A stretch of DNA of 64,000 nt from Ornithinimicrobium sediminis (GCF_021272345.1 NZ_JAJSDQ010000001.1:558001-622000), one strand, 5' to 3'. Shown: positions 1-8,201, counted from the stretch's first letter. The notes: generated by a model not told the origin, from the sequence alone. Program-made: numbers and translations.

Positions 1-1
1 G

Positions 2-478
2 CACGCCCAGTCCTCTTCTCCACTGGATGAGCCGCCGGTCGAGCTTGCGGGGAAGCCGTTCTTCGCCGAGACCGTGACGTTGCTGAGGGCCGTTCGTGAC
101 CACGACTTCGACACGTTGGCACGGCTGTGCGATGACGACTTCGGGATCGTCGACATCGCGCCTGATGGGTCCGGTGTGCCTATTCGGACACGTGCGGAGT
201 GGGAGGCATGGTTTCGGGACTCGCTGTTCCCCAGGCTGGAGCAGATGGGGGCCTCTACCGACAGCGAGATCACTGGCTATGAGGCGCTGCGCAACGGCGA
301 TCTCGGCTATGGCGTGCTTGATTTTCGCCAGACCCTGACCGTGGCCGGGCTGACGGCCACGTTCGACTGCATTGCCACGCTGATCTGGAAGCAGACCCCG
401 GCAGGGTGGAAGGAGTCTCGCTGGCACTGCTCGGTCATTTCGTCAGATGTGCCTGCGGCTCTTCAGGCAGCGACGTAG
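2..478 (+). CDS. NTF2/SnoaL-like small protein, 5' end possibly outside window
   Basis: The frame is open from the first bases of the window to a TAG at 476-478, so the gene may begin upstream. The only good internal start is a GTG at 74, giving 134 residues. The pattern of an amphipathic N-terminal helix (LLRAVRDHDFDTLARLCDDDF), a WEAWF motif and alternating strands ending in a Trp-rich WKESRWHCSV strand resembles the SnoaL/DUF4440 branch of the NTF2 fold. These are small hydrolase, isomerase or ligand-binding proteins. No catalytic residues can be assigned and the substrate is unknown. There is no neighbour for about 880 bp downstream. The fold call is moderate and the function is unassigned. 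Confidence 0.55.
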   Translation, partial: HAQSSSPLDEPPVELAGKPFFAETVTLLRAVRDHDFDTLARLCDDDFGIVDIAPDGSGVPIRTRAEWEAWFRDSLFPRLEQMGASTDSEITGYEALRNGDLGYGVLDFRQTLTVAGLTATFDCIATLIWKQTPAGWKESRWHCSVISSDVPAALQAAT

Positions 479-1359
479 ATCACGGTCACGGCAGACCGAG
501 ACAGAACGCATCGATCCAGATGTTGTTCAACAAGTGATTCCGGGTGTGCGCCCAGGCAGAACAAGTCTAGGCATATGACGGCGACTCGTGGTCGCGTCGT
601 GACTTGGTGATGGGCCTGGACCTTGAGCGCGACCAGACGTCACCGCTTTGCTGATCCAGGACTGCACGTCAAGCAGGCGCCAGGCGCACCGCATCGCCTC
701 GCATCACGTGAGGGTCCCGCCCCTGGCTGCTGTTGGGAGTGTGATCAGGTACAGGTACCGCACACCAAGGACTACGCGTGTGACCTCACCGGGAACGTCC
801 TCGTCCTCAACCTGGTCCGGGCGTCGATAGTGAACGCCAGGCGTCGACGCGCCCCCCGCGACGGACACTGGGCTGTCATCCCCACTGGCCTCCATATCGA
901 GCCCGCCCGCGTCGGCAACGAAACCGCGCAGACCGCCACCGGTCGGGCACGCGGAGCGAAGATCACTCGTACGACATCGCCGATGTGCTGCCATGGCAGT
1001 GAGCGCCGTCCCGCTTGAGCTACGACGCCGTGAGGTTGACCCCAGATGTGCGCTCCTAGGGCTCGGGGAACACAGAACCTTGCACGCGGCAGACATCCCA
1101 GGTTCTGGTTCTGTCAAGCGGCGGTGTTGAGGTGGTGCTGCCCGGCGGTGTATTCGTCGTAGAAGGTGCGGCGTCGTAGGCAAGCTCGCCGACGCAAACC
1201 TCGACACACAGACCATGGCGAACGACACCGACTCAGCCACCCTCCGTGAGCTCCTCCCGCACCGCTGGCCGACGGACTGACGCCTTCCTGCCTGCCGCCG
1301 AAGGGTCGTGCCGCTGAGCGCGCACATCGAATGGGCTGAGGACGTCTCACGGTGCGTGG
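479..1359. other. Gene-poor 880-bp stretch, probably decayed sequence
   Basis: No convincing gene is present. The open frames on both strands are arginine-rich and lack family features. Base composition is visibly less GC-rich than the rest of the window. A short hairpin pairs CAGAACCT (1074-1081) with AGGTTCTG (1100-1107). Just beyond it, a minus-strand frame ending at 1114 has a coding-like tail (TFYDEYTAGQHHLNTAA), and a plus-strand frame around 1180-1280 encodes a short, normal-looking acidic peptide ending at a TGA. These may be remnants of a mobile or accessory gene, but I cannot name one. Confidence 0.35.
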
Positions 1360-2418
1360 CTACCGGCAACCATCCTTCTCGGGCGGCGGATTGGTCGCGT
1401 CGCCGCCCTCGTCGAACAGACGTAACAGCAGGGGTCGGTTCTTCGCTGGCCAGATGAGCTCGCGGAACTGGTCGACAGGCCCGACCGGCCATCTATGCGC
1501 AATGCTCAGGACCGCTGGGTCCTGGATCAGCGGGAGGAGCAGGTCCGGGATGTCGGCCCAGGCGACCTTGAAGGGTCGGTCCCACAGCTGCACGACCTTC
1601 GTCGTCACCGGAGGGGTCAGGCACAGCGCGTCGTGCATGCGGGCCAGCTTCCCGTACGCCGCCATCAGGGCAGCTTCGCGGTCCTGCCAGGTCTGCGCGC
1701 GGACGACATCCCACAACACGGGCGTCAGCTCCGAGCCACACGCAAGGCGGGAGAAGGCCGTTCCGAACCACTTCGAGTACGGCGCGTACTGCCGTTCCAT
1801 CAGGAAGGCTAGCCGCATGAGGTCGCTGACAAGACGCGACCCGATTACCGATGAGCCCAGCTCGTCGCCCGCGGCTCCTGCTCTGCCTACCAGGTTCATC
1901 TCCGGGTGGACGCGCCACCAACCAGCGACCAGCAGGTACAGCCAGACGTCGTGGGGGTAGTAGGCCAGACGGTCCCGTGCTGCCTGCAGGCCCACCTCGT
2001 CGTGGAAGACGGCCCCCGAGGTGAGCATGCGCAGCACGTCCTCCGGCATTGTCAGCCAGTCGCGCACTTCGATGTCACGGTCGATGTCCAGCTCCAGCTG
2101 TTGCCGGACGTAACCGGGGACGGTGTGGACCTCGTAGCCGATCCGGTGGCCGGCGAAGGTCGGTGGTAGATCCCGCCGCAGCGCCGCACGGACCTCGACG
2201 CCATAGCGCGGCTCGTCCCCCTCGTCGAGAAAGACCAGGACCCGCGGCTTCCAGTCGTGGTCGGTCGACATCTCGTCGTCGAAACCGAGCACCTCCGACC
2301 CCCGGCCGAGCAGCGCCGCCGAGTGCCGCAGGTCAGCGAACTCGGCGCTCAGAACCGGCTGCACGACATCGTCGTACAACCGCCGGCTCAGCTCGGCCCC
2401 CGGAACGAACGTCGGCAT
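1360..2418 (-). CDS. DUF4037 family nucleotidyltransferase-fold protein
   Basis: This 352-residue protein begins at an ATG with GGGAGGAGG about 10 nt upstream, so the longer frame is not needed. Near the N-terminus a GSEVLGFDDEMSTDHDW stretch gives a G-S followed by a D-x-D arrangement, as in the nucleotidyltransferase fold of actinobacterial DUF4037 proteins. The rest is helical, with repeated Trp/Tyr (for example DVWLYLLVAGWWRVHPEMN), as is usual for the DUF4037 C-terminal helical region. The substrate is unknown; nucleotidyl transfer to a small molecule or tRNA-like substrate is only an inference. It is divergent from the VOC gene at 2544. Confidence 0.75.
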   Translation of the reverse strand: MPTFVPGAELSRRLYDDVVQPVLSAEFADLRHSAALLGRGSEVLGFDDEMSTDHDWKPRVLVFLDEGDEPRYGVEVRAALRRDLPPTFAGHRIGYEVHTVPGYVRQQLELDIDRDIEVRDWLTMPEDVLRMLTSGAVFHDEVGLQAARDRLAYYPHDVWLYLLVAGWWRVHPEMNLVGRAGAAGDELGSSVIGSRLVSDLMRLAFLMERQYAPYSKWFGTAFSRLACGSELTPVLWDVVRAQTWQDREAALMAAYGKLARMHDALCLTPPVTTKVVQLWDRPFKVAWADIPDLLLPLIQDPAVLSIAHRWPVGPVDQFRELIWPAKNRPLLLRLFDEGGDATNPPPEKDGCR

Positions 2419-2531
2419 GCCATCAGCCTCCTCCCAGGAACCCAGTGTGGACCCAGGCACCAGCTCGGTCGAACCATCAGACGGGCCGAGCCGCGACCGT
2501 AAGGACGGTCGCGAGCATCCGCAACGGTCGG

Positions 2532-2543
2532 TAGTTTCGCTCC
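2532..2543 (+). promoter_or_regulatory. Probable leaderless -10 element
   Basis: TAGTTT (2532-2537) is followed by exactly six bases and then the ATG of the VOC gene at 2544, with no Shine-Dalgarno sequence. This spacing places the transcription start at or next to the A of the start codon. Confidence 0.5.
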
Positions 2544-2957
2544 ATGACCGGGTTCCCCCAGCTGCTCCACACCGTCCTGGACACGCCGGACGTCCGAGCG
2601 CTGGCAGAGTTCTACCGCCAGCTCCTCGGCCTTCGGTACCGGCCCGGTGACGAACCGCCGAGAGACAGCACGCCTGACGCTGCCGACTGGCTGGTGCTGA
2701 CCGATGCGCAGGGCAACCGCCAGCTGGCCTTCCAGCACGTCGACCACCTGAAGCGAACGACATGGCCCATGCCCGACGTGCCGATGCAGATGCATCTGGA
2801 CCTCACTGTCCCCGACCGGGAAGCGCTCGAAGAACAACATCTGCGGGCGCTGGACCTGGGCGCTCAGCTCCTCTTCCATCGCACGGAAGACTTGGACGAG
2901 CCGCTGTACGTCTACGCCGATCCGGCAGGACATCCGTTCTGTATCTTCGTCGCCTGA
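2544..2957 (+). CDS. VOC (glyoxalase/bleomycin-resistance) family protein
   Basis: This is a 137-residue protein with the vicinal-oxygen-chelate architecture. The first beta-alpha-beta unit is TVLDTPDVRALAEFYRQLLGLRY, the middle QMHLDLTVPD strand carries a candidate metal-binding His, and the C-terminal strand is DPAGHPFCIFVA. Length matches single-domain VOC proteins acting as a homodimer. The family includes dioxygenases, glyoxalases and drug-sequestering proteins, and nothing here distinguishes them. It stands alone on the plus strand between DUF4037 and a decayed gene. Confidence 0.8.
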   Translation: MTGFPQLLHTVLDTPDVRALAEFYRQLLGLRYRPGDEPPRDSTPDAADWLVLTDAQGNRQLAFQHVDHLKRTTWPMPDVPMQMHLDLTVPDREALEEQHLRALDLGAQLLFHRTEDLDEPLYVYADPAGHPFCIFVA

Positions 2958-3103
2958 GGGGCACCGCTTGCCCGTGTGACAGTGGTGCGCCCCTGCCGGC
3001 GGACCTTGCCCCAGCCGGTCGTTGCGCATGCGTCGCGCGTTCCCTGTTCGCCTCCTGCCGGTGGGGACCAGTGGCCGAGTGCGCTTCTGGGCAGACTGCT
3101 CCG

Positions 3104-3384
3104 TCACCCCCCGGCCATCCCGGGCCCGAGCACCGCCGCCGCCTCCCCGTGGTCGAGCGTGGCCGGCGTCTGCTCCAGGCCGCGCTGGTTGCCGCCGTGC
3201 TCGCGGGTGTCGACGAGGCCGTCGAAGCCCGGTCGTCGATCGTCGTCGGGTCCGGGGGCACGAGGTAGGAGTGGGCCGGCATGATCGGGGTGCGGATCGC
3301 ACCGGTGGTCGCGTCAGGCAGGTTGCCTCCGTGCACGGCCCAGGTCTCGCCGGCCAGGCTGTCGTAGTCGTGCTTGTCGGGACG
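3104..3384 (-). pseudogene. Remnant of a Cys/Met-metabolism PLP-dependent enzyme (trans-sulfuration family)
   Basis: Reading the minus strand from about 3384, the frame encodes HDYDSLAGETWAVHGGN followed by LPDATTGAIRTPIMPAHSYL and PPDPTT. This is the characteristic N-terminus of cystathionine gamma-synthase/lyase-type enzymes. Near 3230 the similarity shifts to another frame (TREHGGNQRGLEQTPATLDH, then GEAAAVLGPGMAGG) and meets a TGA at 3104-3106. The PLP-lysine domain is missing. No start codon with a ribosome-binding site precedes it, and an in-frame TGA lies just upstream. The gene is therefore a 5' fragment with at least one frameshift, a stop and loss of about three quarters of the protein. 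Confidence 0.75.
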
Positions 3385-3453
3385 GGTGCGCTGCTGCGCG
3401 GCGGTTCATGGTCCTGAGCACGCCGCTGTCCTGCTCGACTGATGCCCTATGCC

Positions 3454-4173
3454 CTACGGAGCGGGCTCCTCGGGGGCGGGCTCCTGTGGTGCGTCCTCCT
3501 GAGGCGCCTGCTCCTGCGGCGCCTCCTGCTGCGGAGCCTGCTCGTCCGGCACATCCTCCGGCGCGTCCTCGGGCGCCTGCTCCTGCGGCACGTCACCCTC
3601 CTGGACGTCGCCCGGCAGAGGCACATCGAGCTCCACGTCGGGCGACTCCTCCCCCGTGCCGCTCCAGCCAGGGATCGAGGTCCCGACACTCGTGTTGCTC
3701 GTGCCGCCCGTGTAGGTGGACACCGCGCGCCCGGTCGAGAGCTCGAAGGCCACGATGACGACCATCGTCATCGCGAAGAGCGCAGCACTGAGAGCGACGA
3801 TCCGCTTCCAGGGCAGGCCCTGCAGCAGCTGCCCGACGGGCCTCTTCGCGTCCGGTCGGTCGGTGTGGTCCACGTCCTCGGCGTGCGGGTGGTCCTCGGC
3901 CTGTGCGCCTGCCCCTACCCGGGCCGGCACCAGCTCGCGCTCGCGGCCGGTGCGCCGAGCCGCGAAGGCCTGCGCTGCGACGCGGTCCTTGGTCATCGCC
4001 AGGTAGTGCGAGTAGACGGCGCCCCCCACCGTGATGCACAGGCTGCCCAGCGCGGCACCCAGCAGGGTGCCGGCCGCGCCGAGACTGGACAGGAGCACGG
4101 CCGAAGACACGGCGCCCAAGGCGCCACCTGCGGAATTGACCCAGTTGATCTGAAGACGCGTCGGCTCACTCAC
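3454..4173 (-). CDS. Two-TM membrane protein with Pro/Gln/Glu-rich tail
   Basis: I take the GTG at 4173 (239 residues); a TTG at 4209 would add 12. Residues 14-60 hold Gly/Ala-rich hydrophobic segments resembling a glycine-zipper hairpin. A charged segment follows, then a single strong membrane helix (RIVALSAALFAMTMVVIVAF). An extracytoplasmic Thr/Ser region leads into about 45 residues of imperfect QEQAPEDAP-like repeats at the C-terminus. The repeats are acidic and proline-rich, which suggests an extended cell-wall-spanning linker. I recognise no family. The gene starts immediately downstream of the internally deleted GNAT gene on the same strand. Confidence 0.6.
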   Translation of the reverse strand: MSEPTRLQINWVNSAGGALGAVSSAVLLSSLGAAGTLLGAALGSLCITVGGAVYSHYLAMTKDRVAAQAFAARRTGRERELVPARVGAGAQAEDHPHAEDVDHTDRPDAKRPVGQLLQGLPWKRIVALSAALFAMTMVVIVAFELSTGRAVSTYTGGTSNTSVGTSIPGWSGTGEESPDVELDVPLPGDVQEGDVPQEQAPEDAPEDVPDEQAPQQEAPQEQAPQEDAPQEPAPEEPAP

Positions 4174-4181
4174 TGTGTCCA

Positions 4182-4631
4182 CTATCCGCCCCTTCGCGTC
4201 GCCACCCAAACTGACGCGCCCACACCCGGCCTAGAGGTGACCGACCTCACCGTGATCGGCTCCGGACGCTGCGCTCCCCCGTCATCCAGGTCCCGCTCGT
4301 CGCACAGGAGCTCCGCGTGGGGCGGGACGGTGCTGTGGCTGCGCTCGCCGGTCTGACGCCATCCCAGCCTCTCGTAGAACCCGCGGCCACGACGGTTGTC
4401 GGTGAACACCCGCAGCCACGCCCGCCGGCTCCCGCGCGCTCGCATGCGGTCGAGCACGGCGGCATGTGCGTCCTGAGCGACTCCCGTGCCCCACTCCTCG
4501 ACAGCGATCCCGAAGTGAGGGAGCTCGTCCTCGCGCACCGCGCCCGGCTCCTGGACCTCGAGCACGTCGGGAACACCCGCAGTCTCCATGTCACGCAGGC
4601 GAACGCGACCACCCGGTTCCGACCGCCTCAC
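4182..4631 (-). CDS. GNAT acetyltransferase with an internal in-frame deletion
   Basis: The 149-residue frame from a GTG joins two recognisable parts of one GNAT family. The first strand and helix (VRLRDMETAGVPDVLEVQEP) run directly into the late part (ELPHFGIAVEEWGTGVAQDA, helix, LRVFTDNRRGRGFYERLGW). Relatives have roughly 50-60 more residues between the EPGAV and DELPHFG segments. The junction is near 4535 and stays in frame. The missing section would hold the central beta-strands, so activity is doubtful. The acetyl-CoA motif region (EEWGTGVAQDAH) and the terminal FYERLGW signature remain. Its stop lies inside the region preceding the next gene at 4173. Confidence 0.65.
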   Translation of the reverse strand: MRRSEPGGRVRLRDMETAGVPDVLEVQEPGAVREDELPHFGIAVEEWGTGVAQDAHAAVLDRMRARGSRRAWLRVFTDNRRGRGFYERLGWRQTGERSHSTVPPHAELLCDERDLDDGGAQRPEPITVRSVTSRPGVGASVWVATRRGG

Positions 4632-4773
4632 AGCCTACGGGCGCACAGGCACCGTCACGCGCTGCCTGGCACGACCGGAGAAGGCCGAGCTCCCCTGCGC
4701 CCGCACGTGGGCGAACGCGTCGATGACCCGTCCCCTCACGGATGGACCGGTGTGGTGGAAGGACCCTGCGTCG

Positions 4774-4785
4774 TAGCCTTGTCGG
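4774..4785 (+). promoter_or_regulatory. Probable leaderless -10 element
   Basis: TAGCCT (4774-4779) is six bases before the ATG at 4786, with no Shine-Dalgarno sequence, matching the spacing seen at several other genes in this window. Confidence 0.5.
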
Positions 4786-5271
4786 ATGACCGAGAGGGTG
4801 ACCATCCGGCCACTGGCAGCCACGGACGACCCTCTGCTGGCCGCCGCCACCCTGGACAACCTGAACTGGTCAGAGCAGCGCTTCACGATGCACGACGTGA
4901 GGGAGCGGTCCCACTTCCGTCACTACACGCAGGTCGTGGACACAAGAGGTGACTTCGGCGTCGTCGCCGAGCACGAAGGTCAGCCCCTCGGAGTGGCATG
5001 GGCACTCTTCCTCCCCGCCGATGACCCCGGCTACGGCTTCGTCGACGAGTCCACCCCCGAGATCAGCCTGTGGGTGAGGGAGGGCTTCCGCGGGCAAGGG
5101 GTGGGCAGGGCCCTCCTCCAGGCGTTGCAGCAGGAGGCGAAGGACCGGGGCGTCGCCCGTCTCAGCCTCTCGGTCGAGACCGGGAACGACGCCGAGCGCC
5201 TGTACGCGACCGAGGGGTTCAGGCCAGTCAGCGGGCATGAGGAGGACGGGGTCATGGTGTGGGCACCCTGA
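4786..5271 (+). CDS. GNAT family N-acetyltransferase
   Basis: The 161-residue protein is a full-length GNAT domain. The N-terminal strand is VTIRPLAATDD, and the central strand ISLWVREGFRGQGVGRALL contains the acetyl-CoA pyrophosphate-binding R/Q-x-x-G-x-G/A signature. The terminal unit is AERLYATEGFRPV. It presumably transfers acetyl from acetyl-CoA to a small molecule or amine; the substrate is unknown. The following esterase-like gene begins inside its 3' end (overlap 5259-5271), so the two are probably co-translated. Confidence 0.88.
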   Translation: MTERVTIRPLAATDDPLLAAATLDNLNWSEQRFTMHDVRERSHFRHYTQVVDTRGDFGVVAEHEGQPLGVAWALFLPADDPGYGFVDESTPEISLWVREGFRGQGVGRALLQALQQEAKDRGVARLSLSVETGNDAERLYATEGFRPVSGHEEDGVMVWAP

Positions 5272-6269
5272 AGGAGCCGAACCACCCGCGGACGCCGGTC
5301 CCCTGGTATGCCGTCACCGCCCTGAGCCGGGTGGTGCAGACAGCGATGCGCGCACGGAACTCGGACGAGCCGGCCGCACGCACGCGCACCTCGGTCGTCC
5401 GGCGCGCGCGTGTGACCACCGACATCCGGTACGGGGACCTCCATCCCAACAGCTACCTCGACGTGTACCGGGCGGACGCGGCGGCGTCGCGGAGCCGGCC
5501 CACTGTCGTCGTCGTCCACGGGGGCGGGTTCATCGCCGGCCGCAAGTCCGAGAAGGACCCGCACGCCGGCGCGGACAGCGCGTCCTTCGCGCTCGGCCAC
5601 GGCCCTGTGCTGGATGCCGGCTACAACGTCGTCTGTATCGACTACGGCCTGGCGCCCCACGTGCCGTACCCGACACCGGTCATCCAGCTGGGGCAGGCGG
5701 TCACCTTCCTGTGCGAGCACGCGACCGAGATCGGTCTGGACATGGGGCGAGTGATCCTGTCGGGGCTCAGCGCCGGCGGCCAGGTCGTGGGCCAGTACGC
5801 GAACGTCCAGACGAACCCCGGCTACGCCACACGCCTGGGGCTCCGGCCGACGCTCGACCCGGGCCACCTCGCAGCGGTCATGTTCGACAGCACGCCGTTC
5901 GACCTCCGCCCGGGCGCCCGGACGCAGACACCCTCCTGGCGCAACGACCTGCTCTTCGGTCTGTCCCTGCGCACCTACTTCGGCCTCGACCCCGCACGCA
6001 TCGTCGAGGCGAGCGTCACCGACCACGTCACCGCGGCCTTCCCGGCCGCGTTCATCACCGACGGCAACTCCGGCACCTTCCCCCACCAGGCCAGCGCTCT
6101 CGCGACTCGTCTGGCCGAGCTGGGAGTCCGACACGAGCTGGTCCTCTACCCGCGGTCAGACGCCGAGCTCGGCCACGGTTTCATGGCCCAGCCATCCGCG
6201 TGGACGGACGACTACAACCGCCGCAAGCTGACGTTCCTCGCCGAGGTGGCACGGCTGGACACCTTCTGA
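5259..6269 (+). CDS. Alpha/beta hydrolase (hormone-sensitive-lipase/esterase type)
   Basis: The 336-residue protein starts at a GTG overlapping the GNAT gene by 13 bases. It has the HGGGF oxyanion-hole motif (VVVVHGGGFIAG), a nucleophile elbow GLSAGG (Ser), a likely acid around ITDGN and a catalytic His in ELGHGF. The order HGGG, GxSxGG, D, H is that of carboxylesterases of the HSL/BD-FAE group. The N-terminal helix AVTALSRVVQTAM is amphipathic and is not a clear signal peptide, so a cytoplasmic location is likely. It probably hydrolyses small acyl esters. Confidence 0.82.
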   Translation: MGTLKEPNHPRTPVPWYAVTALSRVVQTAMRARNSDEPAARTRTSVVRRARVTTDIRYGDLHPNSYLDVYRADAAASRSRPTVVVVHGGGFIAGRKSEKDPHAGADSASFALGHGPVLDAGYNVVCIDYGLAPHVPYPTPVIQLGQAVTFLCEHATEIGLDMGRVILSGLSAGGQVVGQYANVQTNPGYATRLGLRPTLDPGHLAAVMFDSTPFDLRPGARTQTPSWRNDLLFGLSLRTYFGLDPARIVEASVTDHVTAAFPAAFITDGNSGTFPHQASALATRLAELGVRHELVLYPRSDAELGHGFMAQPSAWTDDYNRRKLTFLAEVARLDTF

Positions 6270-6343
6270 GGGCACCACCGCCGCCCGGGCCCGGTCCGTT
6301 GGGTGTGGGGAAGGGACGCCACGGTGCGAGGCCGGGGTCCGGC

Positions 6344-6847
6344 CTACCGCACCATGCGCACCTCGACGAGCCCGTCGAGCTCGTGGTCGGCCTGCTCGGT
6401 GCCGTCGGACGTGAAGCCGTTCTTCTCGTAGAAACGTCGGGCTCGTGCGTTGTCCTTCGCCACCCACAGCTGCGCAGGTCGCCCGCTCAGGCACTGCTCG
6501 AGGAGCGCGTGGGCGACCCCGCGGCCATACCAGGGTGCCAGCACGTAGAGCGCATACAGCTGCTCCTCGCGCGCCGGCGGGTGGTCGCCGTGCCTGACAG
6601 CCCGTCCTCGCAGAGCAAACCCGACGAGACGACCTTCATGGCGGGCGACGCGGACCCGGTCTCCCGCGTCCTCCTGGGCAAGCAGACGTGACCACATCAG
6701 CAGTCGCCCGCTGCGGGCGGAGTCGTCGTAGAAGCGCTCCGGCAGAAGCTCCCCGTAGGCCTCCCGCCACGCCTGGACATGGACCGAGGCCAGTTGCTCT
6801 GCGTCATCGACGTCCGGCCCCGTCACCTGCCAGTCCACAGCCCCCAT
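6344..6847 (-). CDS. GNAT family N-acetyltransferase
   Basis: The 167-residue protein begins at an ATG preceded by GGGAG at about 8 nt. It contains an N-terminal helix typical of the family (QLASVHVQAWREAYGELLPE), the central acetyl-CoA-binding unit LYVLAPWYGRGVAHALL (a variant Q/R-x-x-G-x-A) and the terminal ARRFYEKNGFTSDG signature. The HVQAWREAYG opening is common in GNATs annotated as RimI- or spermidine-type relatives, but the substrate cannot be deduced. It is divergent from the broken gene at 6944. Confidence 0.85.
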   Translation of the reverse strand: MGAVDWQVTGPDVDDAEQLASVHVQAWREAYGELLPERFYDDSARSGRLLMWSRLLAQEDAGDRVRVARHEGRLVGFALRGRAVRHGDHPPAREEQLYALYVLAPWYGRGVAHALLEQCLSGRPAQLWVAKDNARARRFYEKNGFTSDGTEQADHELDGLVEVRMVR

Positions 6848-6943
6848 GGTGCATGCTCCCACCTCGATCGTGCTGGCGCGCCCGCTGTGCCGGAGCCCGC
6901 ACTGGCGTAGCGTGCGCGCATCGGCTGGACGCGTAGTCCGTTG

Positions 6944-7609
6944 ATGCGGGGGCTGGCCTTGGCGGCGTCGCTCGCCCTCGTCGTCGTCTCCTGGGACGAA
7001 CGGGGCGCCTGGTTCTGGGTGGGCGTGGCTCTGGTCGTCCTCAACGTGGGCGGGTTCCTGGCAGGCAGGGTCCGAGCCGACGAAGCCGACCGGCCCACTG
7101 CGTCGCGGGTGTCCGGCGACCTCCCCCCCGACGCCGAAGGCGACGGGCAGTCGCATCGCCTGGATGAGCTGCTGTCCTTGCCGGGCGTGACCGCTGCCTT
7201 CGCGGCCGGGCCCCCGCTGTGGCGGCAGGTGAGCCACCTCGATGACACCCGCTTCGAGCCGACGACCGCACAGGAGCTGGCGGCCTACATCTGGCTCGAG
7301 TATGACGATGGGTGGGCGATCGGCCGCGACCGCACAGGAGCTGGCGGCCTACATCTGGCTCGAGTATGACGATGGGTGGGCGATCGGCCTCGGCGACGAG
7401 GTCCAGCCCTACCTCGATCTCGACATCGACGAGGAGGACGACCCGGTGGTCGCCGTCCTGAGGAACCATCCGGCGGTCGAGGACGCCTTCCATGCCGATC
7501 GCGAGGTCTACATGGTCGAGCAGCGCCGCCCCTCAGCACCGAAGAGTTCGCCGAGCTCGCCGCCCGAGCGCTGGTCGCACACCACGTGCACGCAGCAGCG
7601 CGCATCTAG
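6944..7609 (+). pseudogene. Frameshifted membrane-anchored protein of unknown family
   Basis: The N-terminal part encodes two hydrophobic segments (ALAASLALVVVSW and WVGVALVVLNVGGFLAG) followed by an acidic soluble region ending AYIWLEYDDGWAIG. A 64-bp tandem duplication (7263-7389) repeats that last segment and shifts the frame. Reading resumes as LGDEVQPYLDLDIDEEDD with HPAVEDAF. A second shift near 7529, apparently one lost C in a C-run, is needed to reach LSTEEFAELAARALVAHHVH and the TAG at 7607-7609. Without these two lesions the gene would encode about 200 residues. I do not recognise the family. Confidence 0.65.
7263..7389 (+). repeat. 64-bp direct tandem duplication
   Basis: Bases 7263-7325 and 7327-7389 are identical (63 bp each), a repeat period of 64 bp including one intervening base. 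The period is not a multiple of three, so the duplication inserts 21 codons plus one base and breaks the host gene. Confidence 0.95.
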
Positions 7610-7628
7610 GTGTGCGACGACCGACGAG

Positions 7629-8201
7629 TCAGGCCGGCGGGAAGGTGGTCGCGACCCGCTGATGGATCTCGGCAGCGGGTGCCGCGTGCAGAGGACCCTC
7701 CGCGCTGAGGAGCGACGCCAGCTTCCTGGGCCAGAGCACATGCACACCACCGGTGCGGAACGCACCACCGATGACAGGCCAGTCCGCTGCCACGAAGCAC
7801 AGGACCCCATGCACCGGCACCTCGTCCTCAGCCAGGACCGCCTGCACAAGGCCGACCTGCGTGAGCACCCCGTCGACGAGCGTGCTGCAGTCCCGGCTGC
7901 CGACCATCAGCTTCTCGGTGCGTGGCAGGGATCCGCCGGTCGTGCAGCACCCCTACCGATGCCGATGCCAGGCTGTCCAGCCGTCGGCCAAGACGCGCTT
8001 CGCCGACGCGCCGGCAGAGCCCTGGGCACCGGGCGCAACGACCCCGTCCGGGACACCCACATCCTCCCCTCTGTGCGGGGCCGCCTGGCCGGGGCACCGT
8101 ACGCAGCGCACCGTCTTGCTGGTCCGCTCGTACACGCCCCGCGTCCCGGCCCCCAGCGCGACACCACACACGGCGCATGTGCCGGCGTAGCGCAGCCTCA
8201 T
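7629..8201 (-). pseudogene. NERD-domain nuclease pseudogene with two internal deletions
   Basis: From the ATG at 8201 the protein begins MRLRYAGTCAVCGVALGAGT, the cysteine-pair N-terminus of actinobacterial nuclease-related-domain (NERD) proteins. It then jumps frame from GASAKR to GEARLGRRLDSLA with LHDRRIPAT. It jumps again to RTEKLMVGSRDCSTLVDG, followed by LTQVGLVQAVL, the normal C-terminal half, and ends at 7629. Compared with intact relatives, about 45 residues are missing at the first joint and about 40 at the second. The second loss removes the NIDH...DAK active-site section. Both joints change frame, so no nuclease can be made. Confidence 0.75.

Noticed and set aside
623-1018. A 131-residue plus-strand frame
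   Set aside because: TTG start without a ribosome-binding site and no recognisable motif.
704-1492. A 262-residue minus-strand frame
   Set aside because: Arg/Ser-rich composition, no start signal and overlap with the DUF4037 3' end. Only its last part looks faintly coding.
3454-3600. Tandem short repeats considered as a CRISPR or minisatellite
   Set aside because: They are imperfect in-frame codons for a Pro/Gln/Glu-rich protein tail, without spacers.
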